From assembly GCA_029582165.1 (NCBI GenBank), contig CM055869.1:5984425-6048424 (forward strand): 64,000 bases of DNA. The letters are read 5' to 3'. Source of the stretch: Portulaca oleracea (taxonomy: Eukaryota; Streptophyta; Magnoliopsida; Caryophyllales; Portulacaceae). Positions 23,054 through 36,329 of the stretch are shown here, piece by piece. Made by a program: the position numbers and the translations under genes. The notes below the pieces were generated by a model. That model did not search any database, was not told the DNA's origin, and saw only the letters and a list, made by a program, of their open reading frames with translations. How positions within the stretch are numbered: position 1 is the stretch's first letter; each line of letters starts with the position of its first letter.

Positions 23054-25943
23054 TCCTGACCTTTGTTTTTTCTTTTTTCTTTTTTTTATAATCTTTGGGG
23101 TGTTTTGGGTTGTGTATTCATTAGAGGTTGGAGGGAGCGGTAAAACACAAATTCAAAGTTTTTTTGGTCTATTATAAGATTATTGACATGGTAACACCAA
23201 ATATCAATATCATCAAAGCTTCATCGATCTTTGTTGCAAAAGCCCTAGTTCTTCGGTTTGGTTTATTGCGCTTGCTAAAGCGCAAGTTCAAGGTTGTAAT
23301 CTAATCTTTACCCAAGCCAAACTTTCCACAATCAGTCCTCACTTAGGAACAAATTTCACCACAATTTCAGACCTACAAATTTGCCACAATTATGAGCAAT
23401 CTGAATGGCTTTTCTTTTGACTACTATTTACAGAAATAACTTATATTGGCATTTGGCACCAAAAATAAGGTAAAGATTGTCAGATGCATTGAAATCAAGA
23501 CAGAATATAGTTTCCTAAGGTCCAGAAGGATGTGTGCTTATTTAACTAGGAATGGTAAGATCTCTAATTATTGAGAAAACTCGGCCTGATTCTTAAGTTG
23601 ATTGTCAACAGTTACACAACTTAAACGTATCAACCTAAAGTTGGATACAGACAATATAGTTTTCGTCCGGTTTCACAGCTTCTAACCCTAGATCTTATCC
23701 ACTACCTCACCTAATGTATCTATCATTGGATTTAAAAGATCATGATATCTGTAACCTTCATCAACTCAGACATACTCTAGTATTCTCATCATATTGGATT
23801 CACTGGTGTATCAAAAGTACATGCTTTAAAGTTGTCTTAGCTTTAATATTAGTGAAAAATACGTCTAATGATTCAACCACATTTGGTAAACAGCCTATTG
23901 AATGACTTATTGGAAAAAATGACTTATTAGAAGATTTGATCAAGTCAAATAAGTTAAATAGGTATTTGGTAAACAAATTATTTACATAGTTGATTGGATC
24001 CAATAGGCTGATCTTCAATAGACTAACATGAGCAACCTATTAGATAGACTGTTTGCAGAAATTACCATTTAACCAAAAATTATACACATGTCATCATAAA
24101 AGTAATTGACAGATATTATAAGGTGATAAGGGGTATAAATGAAATTTGAATATTTACTTTGTCAAAAACAACTCACTTTACTAAATAAAATTTTCCAAAC
24201 AATCAATCCAAATAGTTAATCCCCACAGCTAATGCAAACAGTCAATTCAAATAGTTAATAGTAAACAGTCAACAACTATTCGTCAAATAGGGCTGAAATT
24301 AACTAGTATAGTAGCAATTTAAATATGATTAGGTCCATCCCCCTAAAAAAGAAGGATAATGATTCTGGTGAGTTTAAGATAGATACCCAGCATCTGATGT
24401 GATGTCCAAACACATCCCTGCAGCTTACAAGCCACGCCAGAACCCATCCTATTCCATCACACCAAACCATACTTAAAATTGTTCTGTACTAGCTTTTTAT
24501 GTAATATTAGCATTTCAATTATCTTTTTTGAAATGTTTATAAATTTAACGTTTAACACTTCCAATAACACTTTATAATTACCCTCCGGAAATTATAGATA
24601 CCTTTTTGGGTCGATATGCACTCATCGACTAACTTAACCATCAAATTTACTGAATATATTTTCTGCAAGCATTGAACTACAACCCAATCACTAAGCTAGA
24701 AACCCAGAATAGCTACCCGCTTCTTGAATAGCGGTTGGCTACGTACCTGAACTACTATCTACCATCTAAACGCTAATTTTGTCCATAAAATTATGTAGAT
24801 ATTCCTTTATACAAAATTATAAATAGGAATATTTGACAAGGTAAACTTATCTATAGCCTATTATCTAGATCTCCTTGTATCTCAGAAAAGCAAAATCCAT
24901 GCAAAGAGTTGTTTTTAACCTTGAAATTCCTTCAAGTTTCAAAAATTTTCACTCCTTAACCCTTAATTCTAAGGGAAAATGGAATAAGATAATCAATATT
25001 TTATGAGTACTGGAAACAAATTACTCCAAACTTACGACTTTGTTATCACTAAGCAAAACATTGACCTCAATTATTTTTGTTTTCCAACACCAAAGTTATA
25101 CCAACCATAACCCATAAAACAACCCAAAAAATAGTTTTTTTTTCCATTGTCAGAAGCATCACCTTTATGCTAGTTCATTATTCACAAATATAACATCATT
25201 CATTAGGTTATACAAGCCTTCTCTAACAAGTTTAACTCAATGTTGGACAATAATTAGGATCAAAGTTCAGCTCAGCTATAACAAAATGGTAAGTTGGAAT
25301 TATATTTTTTTTTCTCCAGTACCCTCAAAATATGGATTATCTAATTCCAGTTTTCCATTCTAGATTTCTGCTAGTCTAAAAACATGCCCGGCTGGTAAAA
25401 CAGAGGCACCAAGCGAAAAATGCAAGTATACATGAGGTGAAAAGGTGCTGAGAGAAGGCTAACATAAATATATATTGCTCAACCTTTTCTGAAAAGAGGA
25501 GAAAAGTTAACAGGTAGAAAATTAGAAACAGTCAAACTCTAAATACAGAACAGGAAATCTTATAATGGAAATCCAGAATGAACATCTGATACAAGAATAT
25601 CCAAATTTCAATGTGATATAACTCAAATAATTGTTTCTGTGAGGAAAATTTCTACTTGAAACAAGGTCTTACAATTACAAAGCACAAAGACCAAGTTCTG
25701 TCAAATGGGAGGACTACAGATCAACTATATAAGCATTGAGTCAACAAATTGTAAATGACAAGAAAAAATGAGGTTAAGCATGAAATTAGATATCAGTTTC
25801 ACTCCTAAAATGTGTCAACCGGAATGCAGCTCAAAGGATGAAATTACGCAACTGACCTTCATATTTATCCTGTGATGTCGAGTATACAGTTGAATCCTAC
25901 TCCCAGTCAAATCCGATAAGTATGTTGAAAATATAAGCCAAAT
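23054..25943. other. Intergenic; possible decayed TIR element at 23880-24290
   Basis: No gene was recognised between the ZIP stop codon and the next gene. At 23880-24290 the words CATTTGGTAAACAGCC at the left and AACAGTCAACAACTATTCG with GTCAAATAGGGC at the right, plus repeated GTTAATAGTAAACAGTCAA words, suggest an old hAT-like MITE, but the ends are poor. The first 200-300 bases are probably the ZIP 3' untranslated region, and those just below 25944 belong to the next gene's 3' end. Confidence 0.4.
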
Positions 25944-28900
25944 CTAAGCCTCGGAGTGAAGGAGCTTATCAAAACAAACTGCAACGATCACGGGACCTGC
26001 CAAATCTCCAAGAGCGCAGCCTGCAGAATATATTCAATCAGTTATCCAAGATATATACGAAAGAGGGACGACTTCTTTGCTGGTTTGCGATCCAATTTGC
26101 CTTAGTTTGCAAGAGGTCTTTCTTACCGATCCATTGGCCAAGCGAAGGACGTACAATTGTAGCACCAATCCCGGCCCCAATGGCAGCAAAGACCAACGAT
26201 GCTGAGCATCGAATAGTAACACCAAAGACCTTTCTGCCCAGCATCTCAAACTCCAACTTTTTGTTTGGCTCATCTAGCTCTTCTTCGGTGTTGAATAACC
26301 GGGTGAGGGTTCCATAGATGTCAACTCCAACTTGAACAATCCAAGATGCTGCCACTCCGAGGCAATGCGCTGCTTTCCCGATTTTCCGAAAAGGAGAAAA
26401 AGAGGTGAGTATGGGGACAGGATGCCGGGTTTGAAGCTACTAGGGGAGGCGGGAAAAACTTTGAAATGAAAGCTTTACCTCTCAGAGTTGTCCTTCCAAC
26501 AGAATAGATGTAAATGGTTGTTGGCATCCCCCGCTGCGCCTTTCGCAAGGCGGATTTTGGGGCGTCTACATATATAAACATCCATCAATTGCTTGGTGGT
26601 TAGTAAATCTTTTTGCTTGGGGTTTCGGGTGGGACCCACAAAACACATGTTCAATGTTCAAGAAGATCGTGCAATCTTATTTCTAGCAAGCCAAAAGGCT
26701 ATTTCTGGATTACTCACAAGAACACCCTCATAATCTTTCAGAAAACTGAGAAAACATACCTTTAAGAAGCTTCCATGCCATTCTTTGTGACAAATAAGAG
26801 ACAACTACTCTTTCCAACACTCTTCTAGTAGTAACGACAGTACTCTGAGGCATCAGAAAACTTGATGGGTCAACATGAGTTGAGGACAGAATAAAAGACA
26901 AATACAAGTAACTCTAATGTGTCTTCCCCATTTGGCACGAACAAAACAAGAACCAAGGAGTTGGTGCTTGATAAATCATGTGATGAGAAATACAACAGAA
27001 TAGTTAACATTGATTTGACAGTGAGACTACATATGTAATGAAGCCTAAACAATTGCAACTTAATACTTACAATCATGTTCTGGACTACTATAGATGATGA
27101 CATGAATGTTAACTCAAGTGTTTAATTATGTCTCAGGCCCTCAGCAGATGGCTATATAATCGTATCTCCAGAGAAACACTAACACTTGTGACCCATTCAG
27201 CAGTACAAATCTAACATTATGTCAAGAACCAAATAACCAATCACATATGCTGACACACAACACAGCTGATAGCCTAAATCTTATAGAAAAACACAGGCAC
27301 TTCCAACGAAGACTAATTTGCAAGCACCATAGTTAGAATTGTGCAGGATTTCAAAATTAGTTCTCAGAAAGTGACCAATGCAGAGCAAACAGAAAGACGA
27401 TTGAGATACTAAAGAGAAATATAAGAAAGTAATTGAAGCCTTAAAGGTAACATTATCTGATTGATTGACTCAACAAACACTAACTAAATTGGAAGATATG
27501 AAGGCATTTGCACAGAACAGTGTTCAGGCAACACTGTACCTCAGAATTTGTCGAAGGTTTCTAAAGATTCAACAGCCGATGTCTCACTACAATAGAAATG
27601 AAATATTTTACTCAAGATGCAATGTATGTTGTGGGAAACCTTCTATAACTTCACAAAGAACAAAATTTAGCTCAGCTCAGAACACCAAGTTCAAGTTTAA
27701 CCAGTAGAAAAATTTGACATTCAAATGGCATGCACAAAACGTAGTAAAAGTACAATCTTAAAATCACAGGTTCATCTTGGTAGCATGGAACATCACACGG
27801 AAGATTCATGGACAAGGAGTAATTTTTATAATAAACCATGGATAGCCTAAACATGTGGTTGGCCCAACGAAGAACCAGAAAGCACAGCAGGCAGTGGACA
27901 CAAACCTCGCGAAGGATTTGTTTTACTGACTTATGAAAGGGAGTGACTAGGTCAACAGGCTTTGCTCCAGGTTTGTCAGCAAGGAAATCCTCATCATCAT
28001 CCTCTTCTAGTGTTGTACGAGGCTCCATAAGTGGTAAATAATGCATCAAAAATGATCTCAAAGTCGTGACAGCAAATGTCCTCAGGCGAAAAGCTGAGAA
28101 AAGTGGTTTTAGCTCAATGTCGTATACTTTTTCTAGATGCCCCAAAGAACCAGACTCTAAAAGATACCCAGGGATGTCATGAATACGATCCTTAGCAATG
28201 AGAGTATCAGAATCCTTGGAGACAAAACCATCATCCCATGTAGCCGCAGAATCACAATGTGCAATCCTATTATTGCTGCAAATTATCATATGTGTTCATT
28301 AGATGAAGAAAAGGACATAAAAATAACTCATTACCCAACAACTGTAAACTTCCATGCATAATAATTCAATCAATCAATTCGGTACAAACTTAACAAAGAC
28401 ACTGAAGTCGTTCCATGGCACTAGAACAAAAATAGTAACAATTGATTTTGTACGCATACAGAAGAATCCTACTTCTCGAGAAAGGCAATGGGGATATCAA
28501 ATATCCGGAGTTTAAACTAACAATCCTTTCCCTTGGTTGCTCAAAATCTAAGATCACTTAGTCATCTAATAAAAACAGAATCTGACATTTAATGGCAACA
28601 CTAAATGATTGTCGCCAGGGCTAAGCATAACCCAGCCAGACTTCTCCTTCAGTGGTTGTCTCACGACGTTCTAAACCCAACTCGCGTACCACTCTAAAAA
28701 CACAATTTGGTGACAAATAATCCACAAAACCAATCTCAAATTACACAATCACACTTGTATCGATCAGATGTGGCTCACTTTCATTTGGTTTATACAGTGA
28801 TCAAATCAACCTGCTGAAAATCTCTCAGGACTTCGACTCATATGAGCATGATACAGTATTATAATTGCAGACCATCCCTTCAATCAATCTCTAAAGAAAG

Positions 28901-29366
28901 AATGGCATATGTCTATATGCTTACATCCAAATATACCACTAATCATATCCACCTTCATATGTAGTTAATAAATCTAACCAAAAATCACAGGATACAGGTT
29001 TCACTCATACTAGGTCAACATTGAATTCAAACTCATACTTACCACCATGCAAACAAATAAAACAAAAATACAAAGATATATTTTGCATAACATAGAGATT
29101 CAGAACAAGGAAAATACAATGCCAATCGACCAAAAACCAATTACCCATTAAAATGAAACAAAAAATACGATCAAAGATTAGAACAAAAAGAGACAATACC
29201 TGGTTAGAAAACCCCTTAAGCCAAAAGGGTAAGAAGCAGCAACTGAAGCTGCTGCCCCAGAAATCGCAACTTTAGCTGAGAAAGAACCAAAAGAATGGAG
29301 GGTATGTGTTGAATACAAGTTAGGGTTTTTCTTCAACAGATCTAATACTATGGCAATTCCTGCCAT
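25944..29366 (-). CDS. Conserved plant membrane protein, unknown function
   Basis: Six exons on the minus strand: 29366-29200, 28275-27906, 26844-26760, 26565-26479, 26369-26127 and 26020-25944. All have GT-AG borders and phases that join without a break, giving 342 residues. The start is the first methionine (MAGIAIVLDLLKKNP). I recognise the pattern as a single-copy plant family like Arabidopsis At5g11810, whose function is not established. Landmarks: AHCDSAATWDD (about 60-70), an acidic EEDDDEDF patch (about 145), TVVTTRRVLERVVVSYLSQR (about 181-200), APKSALRKAQRGMP, then a glycine-rich hydrophobic segment AAIGAGIGATIVRPSLGQW and a hydrophobic C-terminus (GDLAGPVIVAVCF). The two C-terminal hydrophobic stretches suggest an integral membrane protein. 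The alanine-serine rich N-terminus could target an organelle; that is only inference. Introns are free of obvious transposons. Confidence 0.85.
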
Positions 29367-30380
29367 TGCTTATTGAAATTTGAAACCCCCTCGTTTTATT
29401 GAAAAACAAAAACCTCCCGATTCAATCCAGTCTCTTTCTATCTCTCAATCGGTCAATCATATAAGCAGCAACTTCGCATGAAAACGTGAATGAGAGAATA
29501 AAGATTGAAACTTGGCGTTTGGATACTTGTTCTTGCGGTGTATGAGGGTATATGGAACGACGAAATCAAGGGTGAGACGTGATAGTTGTATGACTTGTAA
29601 GCGCAATGGGATGAGTAAACCGTCAAGGGCTGGGAATTGGTTTGTTCGAGGGTTTTAAAATTTTAAGAAACCTGTTTCTTTACACTTTGTACGGTTGTCG
29701 GTTTGTAATTTGTATCTGTACTTTAGCCTTTCACAACTAGTGCGATTCACCAAGATTTTATATCTAATTATTGGATTATAATTTATAATACCCTTTTGTA
29801 TTGGACAATTACTATTTTTTTTGGTACTCTAAAAAAGTTGACATGTATGATAGTATTAACTTGTGTATAGGTCTTACCGTCTTAAGTTTGGTTTAGGAAA
29901 ACAAAACTTCTATTAGGTTTTAAAATCTTTGACTTTGAATTTGTTTATCAAAATTATCCCGAATTTCAGTTTTAATATGAATATCCAACCCATTAAACCC
30001 TATCTCAAGAAACAACCCAATAGTCCTGTAGCGAACGGGGTAAAAAAATATCAATGGCGCAAGGATGATATTATTTAATGTAAATTAGATCTGATACTTT
30101 GATCTTTGTCCTCCAAAAAGACCACCAATAAAATCAGAAAATAACATGCCTCAACTTTAAACTGCAACTACATATTTTACACTGAAACCTACATTCCCAA
30201 GCCTGTTAGTTATTAATTCTTGTAGATTATACACGCATTTGGCACGAACAAGACGTAGGATGTATCTTAAACCTCTCACTAGTCTCACTTATACACACAC
30301 ACACACACACACACTCTACACTATCTGTTGTATTTTCACATCTGTATATTATGTTGATTACAGTAGAAGCTTAGTTTAAT
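29367..30380. other. Intergenic; promoter of the unknown gene and 3' flank of ALDH2B
   Basis: This 1-kb gap lies between two minus-strand genes. It should hold the unknown gene's leader and promoter near 29370-29700 and the aldehyde dehydrogenase 3' untranslated region near 30100-30380. I see no clear TATA box. A (CA)n microsatellite is at 30292-30314. Confidence 0.5.
30292..30314. repeat. (AC)n microsatellite
   Basis: About 11 AC units, probably in the aldehyde dehydrogenase 3' untranslated region. Confidence 0.9.
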
Positions 30381-33300
30381 TTACAACCAAGCAGGATCTC
30401 TGAGAGGAGTGACAACAGCTTTAACCTGTAGGTAGTTATTGAGGTTGTAAACACCCTTCTCCCTCCCAACTCCACTCATCTTATACCCTCCAAAAGGAAC
30501 TGCTGCATCAAACACATTGAAGCAGTTTACCCACACTGTTCCGACTCTCAGTCCCCTTGACACTGTGTTGGCTGTGTCCAGGCTCTTAGTGAACACTCCT
30601 GCTGCCAGCCCGTATCGCGTTCTGTTCGCCCTTTCTATCACATCCTCAATGTCCCTGCATCAATCAATGACAGTAGGGAAAAGGGCATACAGATTGGGAC
30701 TTAGTTATGCCTACATTGTCTGTTGTCATTAATTAGTATCTTCTGCAAGTTTGACAGGAAAATGTAATCTGTATCTATTGCTATTCGCAAATCAACTACT
30801 GTCTTTTGTAAAACATGATCAAGTTGTTGGGGTCCTGTTTTCGGTTGAGGTAAGTATGTATACATTCAGATCTCATATTGCTGTGTGTGCGGTATACTTA
30901 CCTGAATTTCAAGATAGACTGAACGGGGCCAAAGATCTCGTCTTGTGCAATGGGCATATTGTCCTGATTTTAGAAACACTGAAGGGTTATAAGATGCTTA
31001 TTGCTTAAACCCAACACTTTTAATCAAGTTAAGTAAGCTAACTAGTACCTGTACATTAGAGAAGACGGTGGGCTGGACGAAGAAGCCTTTGGAACCGATC
31101 TGCCTTCCTCCACACTCAAGTTTAGCACTGCTTTCAGTCCCTAACTTTATGTACCTCATCACTTTCTCAAATTGCTCTGTATCTATCTGCAGTTTCAACC
31201 ATAAGTATACATATACACACATACATGTGTAATAAGACTATACATATACACATCAGTACAACAAAGTTACAAGTACCTGAGGACCTTGCTCAATGTTGCT
31301 CTTAAATGGATCTCCAACTGTGCGTCTCTTAGCACGAGCAATTGCTTTTTCCACAAATTCATCATATACACTCTCGTGCACATAAGTCCGTGACCCAGCA
31401 CAGCAACACTGGCCCTGCAAACACCACTCAAAGCTTCAAGAAAAACTACATATACAGCGTAAGGAAAACCCAAAGATTAGCTTACATTTTGAAGAATAAG
31501 TTAGACTCAGAATAAGTTATGTAGAGAGCTCTCACAATGCACAAACAAGTTCAGAACAAAAGCTAGAATAGTTCAGGAAAATAGGTTTACAAGTAGTTTA
31601 GTTTAGAATAAGTTCAATCAAAATACGCAGAAGAAACAGAACATAAGTACTAATTACCTGGTTGAAGAAGAGAGCAAAATGTGCAAGCTCCACAGCTTGA
31701 TCAACATCGGCATCCCTACATATTATGAAAGGTGATTTTCCTCCAAGTTCTAATGTCACCGGCTTGAGGTTGCTCTTCGCTGCTGCCTTAAGTACTGCCT
31801 TCCCAGTCTCGGTAGATCCCGTAAAAGCAATCTGTCAAGTAAAAGTTCGACATGGTGAGCTCAAGCCTCCCTACATCTAGATTTCCAAAAGATCCCGCGT
31901 AAGTGGGACCCACATCCATCATACAGTTAAAACGCGCAGGATGTTAGAAAGAATACCTTGTCTACATCCATGTGAGATGTAAGGGCATGACCAGCAGTCG
32001 GACCAAACCCTGAAACAACATTCAGGACTCCAGGAGGAAGACCAGCCTATGACATATTATATACCATCACACTTCAGAAATGCAGCACAACTTAAGCAAA
32101 GAGTACAATAAAATCCCATTGAATCGCGAATCGTTTAGGGTGAAAGAAATATGGACAAACCTCAAGGAAGAGTTTCGCTGCAAAAAGGGCAGTCAGAGGA
32201 GTCTGTTCTGCTGTCTTTAAGACAACAGTATTGCCACAAGCTAATGCAGGGCCGACTTTCCAAGCGAACATGAGAAGGGGAAAGTTCCACGGGATGATTT
32301 GGCCCGCTACACCAATTGGCTCGTGCAGAGTCTGAATGTGGTAGTTCCCATCAGCAGGAACAGTTAGACCATGAATTTTGTCAGCCCACCCTGCATTGTT
32401 ACGTTTCAGTCCGGACTAAATCTAACTAACCACAACGTACAGTTAGACGCGTTTGTTTAGTTTCAGGTCGGACTAAGTGTTTGTTTGTACCTGCATAGTA
32501 GCGAATTAAGCGCACAACCATAGGGAGTTCGGTCCTGGCAGCCTGTTCAAAAGGCTTGCCATTGTCCCAAGTCTCGAGCGCAGCCAACTCATCTCTGTTG
32601 TCCTCGAGCAAATCAGCAAACCTCAGCATTATCCGAGCTCTCTCCTATGTAATACAGTAACAAACAACAGATACGATTAAACCCAATCATGTAAACAACC
32701 ATCAAATTTGTACAAGGAAATGTTGGTTACATAAGCAGTCATTCTGGGCCATGGTCCCTCGTCGAAAGCCTTACGAGCAGCAGCAACAGCTCGGTCAATA
32801 TCCTCTGCATCTGCTTCAGCTACATGAGCTATCACATCCCCAGTCCGAGGATCATACGTAGGAAAAGTCTTTCCTGAAGCAATCAGTTCATATATATTAT
32901 GTTATAGAATAATGATTGAGCCTTCAACTATTTATCATGTAAAGTTTTTACTTCTGAGATGATTTCACATGGTATTATACCCGCTCAGGCTATGTGGGAG
33001 GAATCAATTCGAATTTCAACAACCCTATATTTTCAGGCATGTTTTTTCCATTAATAAATAAAGTTTGGATAAAATGAAGTTCTGAGTAAAAAGTTGTAAT
33101 TGTGATGACAATGTAAAAACGCTCTAGGTAACTGGTGATCAAATAGAAAAATGTTGATAAATTTTGGTAGGGTTTAAAAGGTCGCAAACTTAACAAACGA
33201 GAGAACATTACTACAAACTCAATGTTACTGGGGCTCATAGATGACATAACTTTCCAAATTCAATCTACTAAACTCTATTAAAAAAGCTCAGTTCGGTATG

Positions 33301-33890
33301 TACGTAAGAATGCATTGCTAGTAAGCTTATATTCGAGTCAAAATTAAATTCAGACAACAAAAATATGAAAAACATTGTATCGATATTTGGTCAATATTAA
33401 AATTGACAAAAATAATCTATGGCTATGCCCCATTCTGTTCTGTCAGATTGAATCAGGTTTTCCGGACATACAATTTAATTTGTGAACAGTCGTATGATAT
33501 ACCAAAACCAAAACCAAACCCAAACTCGTACATTATTTTGTTATTTTGAGAGGCTGGTTTCATTATCCCAAGATTTAGAAGCTGTTCGACACGTATCACT
33601 CCATGGAAACGAAGCAAATGAGGTTTTTATTATGGTCCATTACAATCTCAACTATTTGTCAAGTATGCAGATTATGAACCTAGGAAAGATGTGTATACCA
33701 GAAGCAGCATCAACAAAGTGGCCATTGATGAGAAGCTGTGTGTATCTGAGATCAATACTAGGGATTATGGGATCTTCAATGGCTGCAGCTGATGTGCAGT
33801 ATGTCCCTCTACCCACTACTTCTACAGTTCTACTGCACTTCTAAAACGGGAGACAAGGAAAGAGGAGAGCTTTCGAGCAGAAGCAGCCAT
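30381..33890 (-). CDS. ALDH2B: Mitochondrial aldehyde dehydrogenase (ALDH2B type), exon 1 frameshifted
   Basis: Ten exons: 33890-33699, 32873-32731, 32644-32491, 32390-32161, 32046-31957, 31831-31658, 31414-31277, 31186-31049, 30963-30902 and 30654-30381. Exons 2-10 join in phase and match ALDH2B throughout. The enzyme oxidises acetaldehyde and other aldehydes to acids with NAD+ in the mitochondrial matrix, as a homotetramer. Visible sites: FTGSTETG in the cofactor fold, LELGGKSP with the general-base Glu (about 298) and GQCCCAGSR with the catalytic Cys (about 332). Their spacing of 34 residues equals the family's. The end is [16 protein letters not shown]. Exon 1 starts with a transit peptide ([19 protein letters not shown]), but this frame meets TAG three codons later, while the mature-protein frame ([13 protein letters not shown]) is open only from an upstream stop and has no ATG. 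One base is missing or two are extra, through a real mutation or an assembly error. If in frame, the length would be about 531 residues. Confidence 0.9.
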
Positions 33891-34153
33891 GTCGTATGTC
33901 CAAGTACCTAATTGAGGTCCAAATTACGCAAAAATCGACACTTTATAGCAGGATATAACACGCTTTTGTGGGTCTGGGCTGATGCAAAAGATATGTATAA
34001 TGTATAATAAGTTTGTTTTATTTGGTATGTTTTGTGTTGAAATAAGCAGGGGTAATGTTTATCTCCTGGCTGACTTTTGTTGTTCTCGCCACGTGCCCTT
34101 AAGTTTCAAAGTCTTCTGCCTCAGTGGCACCGCCTTTGCTTTACATTCGGGTC

Positions 34154-34693
34154 TAGGGATGGCCATGGCAGGGTTTAGGCCTTAGGGTGGGTCCAACTAG
34201 ACCTGAACTCTGACTCGCTAGAATTTTTTAGATTTGGACTCGCCCTTGGAGCCGATTGGTCCCAAAATTCAGATTCAGACCCAAACACAGCAAGTCATAA
34301 GGTTTTTAATGGATTCAGATTCAAACTCTATTATGTATTTTTTACTATTTTTATGAATTTGTTGGTTTAATTTTATATTTGTACGCATGTATAATAATAA
34401 CTATTATGTTTAAATACATTTACTTTTAACGCAATAAAAACATTTCAAAGGAAAAATCGTATACTAGGGTTTTAGAAAATAAAAATCAACGCTTCAACAG
34501 ACTCAATACTCCGAGAAGTCCCAACAGGCGTCCAGCAATAGATGAGTAGTGGTGTATTACTTGGGTTTTTATTTTTTCAAAGGAAAAAATTATATATATT
34601 TATATTTTAATGGGTCCACGGGTCAAGTTCGTGTGGACCCGAACGGTCCCGCTAAATTTTTCAGACCGGGTCCATGACCCATTGTCATCCCTA
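34154..34693. mobile_element. hAT-like non-autonomous element, degraded
   Basis: The inverted ends are TAGGGATGGCCATGG and CATTGTCATCCCTA. The flanking 8-mers TTCGGGTC and TTCGAATT match at five of eight places, the rest being transitions, as in a decayed 8-base hAT duplication. The interior is made of GACCCGA- and GGACTC-type words with no coding capacity. A better copy of the same end type is at 58873-59486. Confidence 0.55.
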
Positions 34694-34963
34694 TTCGAAT
34701 TTTTTACATTCCAGGTTCGCTGAAATGTTGAATGGTCACTTCAAAAATGTCTTGTGTCGAGATTTATATCGTTATCCATTTTATGTATGATATATGTCTT
34801 GGTTCAAAAGATGGCGATGACAACAGCGAACAAATTTCAGTATTGGCCTTAGAGTTCAAATGTATATAATGTTCTCCCATACACGAAAATTCGTGAAGAG
34901 ACTTTCCATGGTGAGATTTTCAATGCTGCATTTGGCTTTAAATCGAGTTAAACTGTTAAAACT

Positions 34964-35234
34964 GATCTACATTGTCTGAATCTGACGAATCGGAAGAAAG
35001 AGACAAAGAATTGATGAGAGAGGAGATGTCAAATGACATATTGGAGTCAGGAGAGAGGGAAACGAAGGCGGACATAGAAGTGGAGGTGCGGGAGAAAAGG
35101 AGGCGATTTTAGTAGTCAGCGTCGGACCAGTGCTTGCCAAGGCAGAAGAAGGCGACAAAGAGGAAGAGCAGAGCGTAGATCTTGACCTAGAGCGGTGATT
35201 TGATGAGCTCAACGCCATTATTGAGAGCTTTCAT
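34964..35234 (-). pseudogene. 5' fragment of a PMT11/12-like methyltransferase gene
   Basis: On the minus strand a frame starts MKALNNGVELIKSPL, then TAG, then VKIYALLFLFVAFFCLGKHW, SDADY and TAA, and continues with a serine-rich stretch. This is the N-terminal anchor of the plant Golgi pectin-type methyltransferases PMT11/PMT12 (lysine-rich cytosolic tip, one membrane helix, GKHWSD, then a serine-rich stem). The two in-frame stops and the absence of the roughly 550-residue catalytic part make it a dead 5' fragment. Upstream DNA (35235-35500) may be the copied leader and promoter. Confidence 0.7.
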
Positions 35235-36329
35235 GGTGTCAATTTGTCTTGGTTTTCTCTCTTTCTCCCACTATGAATCTGGGGAGTCAGTCCTCGGAGT
35301 GGTGCGCAATTGGTGATGGGCGGAGGTTTGATGGTGGGGTGGTGCTGCTGCTGGTGGTAGTGGTTTGTGAAGTGAGGGAGGGAGTGAGCGAGGTTGGCTT
35401 CTTTTCCAAACGTTTCCGAAATGAACCATTGTTTCCCTTTGTAAATATTCATGGAATATTTGCAAAAACAAATCATGGTTACGTTATTATACGTGAACCA
35501 AAGATAGAGAAAGGCAGAGCAATCGAAACAAAAATAAATTTAAAAAATTGAATGTCCACTTGTCTTACCATATCAATTCATCATGAGTCCCTCCTTTCAT
35601 ATAAATTAAGCTCACATAGTCTTCTTTTTCCTTCATGATCAATTATGTAGTTGGGTCATCCATTGAAGTCAGTAACCCCTAATTTTATTACCTTCACAGC
35701 ATCCAAACTAATAATTAAAAAATTTAACAATAATTGACACTTTCCTCAAAACAATAATTGACACTTAAATGACATTAAATCTCACAAAAAAAAGAGAAAC
35801 ATTTTAATGGTATGTTTTTTTAATCCGAGTAAATTTGATTTGTTCACCAGGCCTCTCTCTTAAAGGTAATCACCGGGATGCATGAAGAGCATTTGTGAAT
35901 TTGTTAATACAACTAACTAAAAACTCTCTCTCCCACAGAGAAAAAAACTCTAGCTATATCATTCAATTATTGTAAGGAACGAATTTGATAGTGGATCTAT
36001 TGATAGTTATTTTCAATAAATTTCTCTTGATTGTGTAAGAGTTTAGTTGTTGATTTGGTTTCTTAGTATGAGGTTTTTTTATCGCCTTTAATGCAATTTT
36101 TGTTCTCGCATTGGTGTGACTTTAGTACATTTGAAGGTTTTTGGTTGAGAAATGATATTGCTAATTTTCTTCTAAGTACAATTCAACAATGGAAGTTCAT
36201 GTGGTTCTACTAAGGTACTATTTCTTTCGAGAATCAATCATCACATCAAATAAATTTTTGTAGCTTTAAGTTATCTATAACTCGTCGCAGTTCATGAAAA
36301 ACTTAAAGATGTACAAACCCAATGACATT
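35235..36329. other. Intergenic; nothing recognised
   Basis: The GC-rich start (to about 35500) has overlapping open frames on both strands without family resemblance and may be the former leader of the methyltransferase fragment. The rest is AT-rich. Confidence 0.4.
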
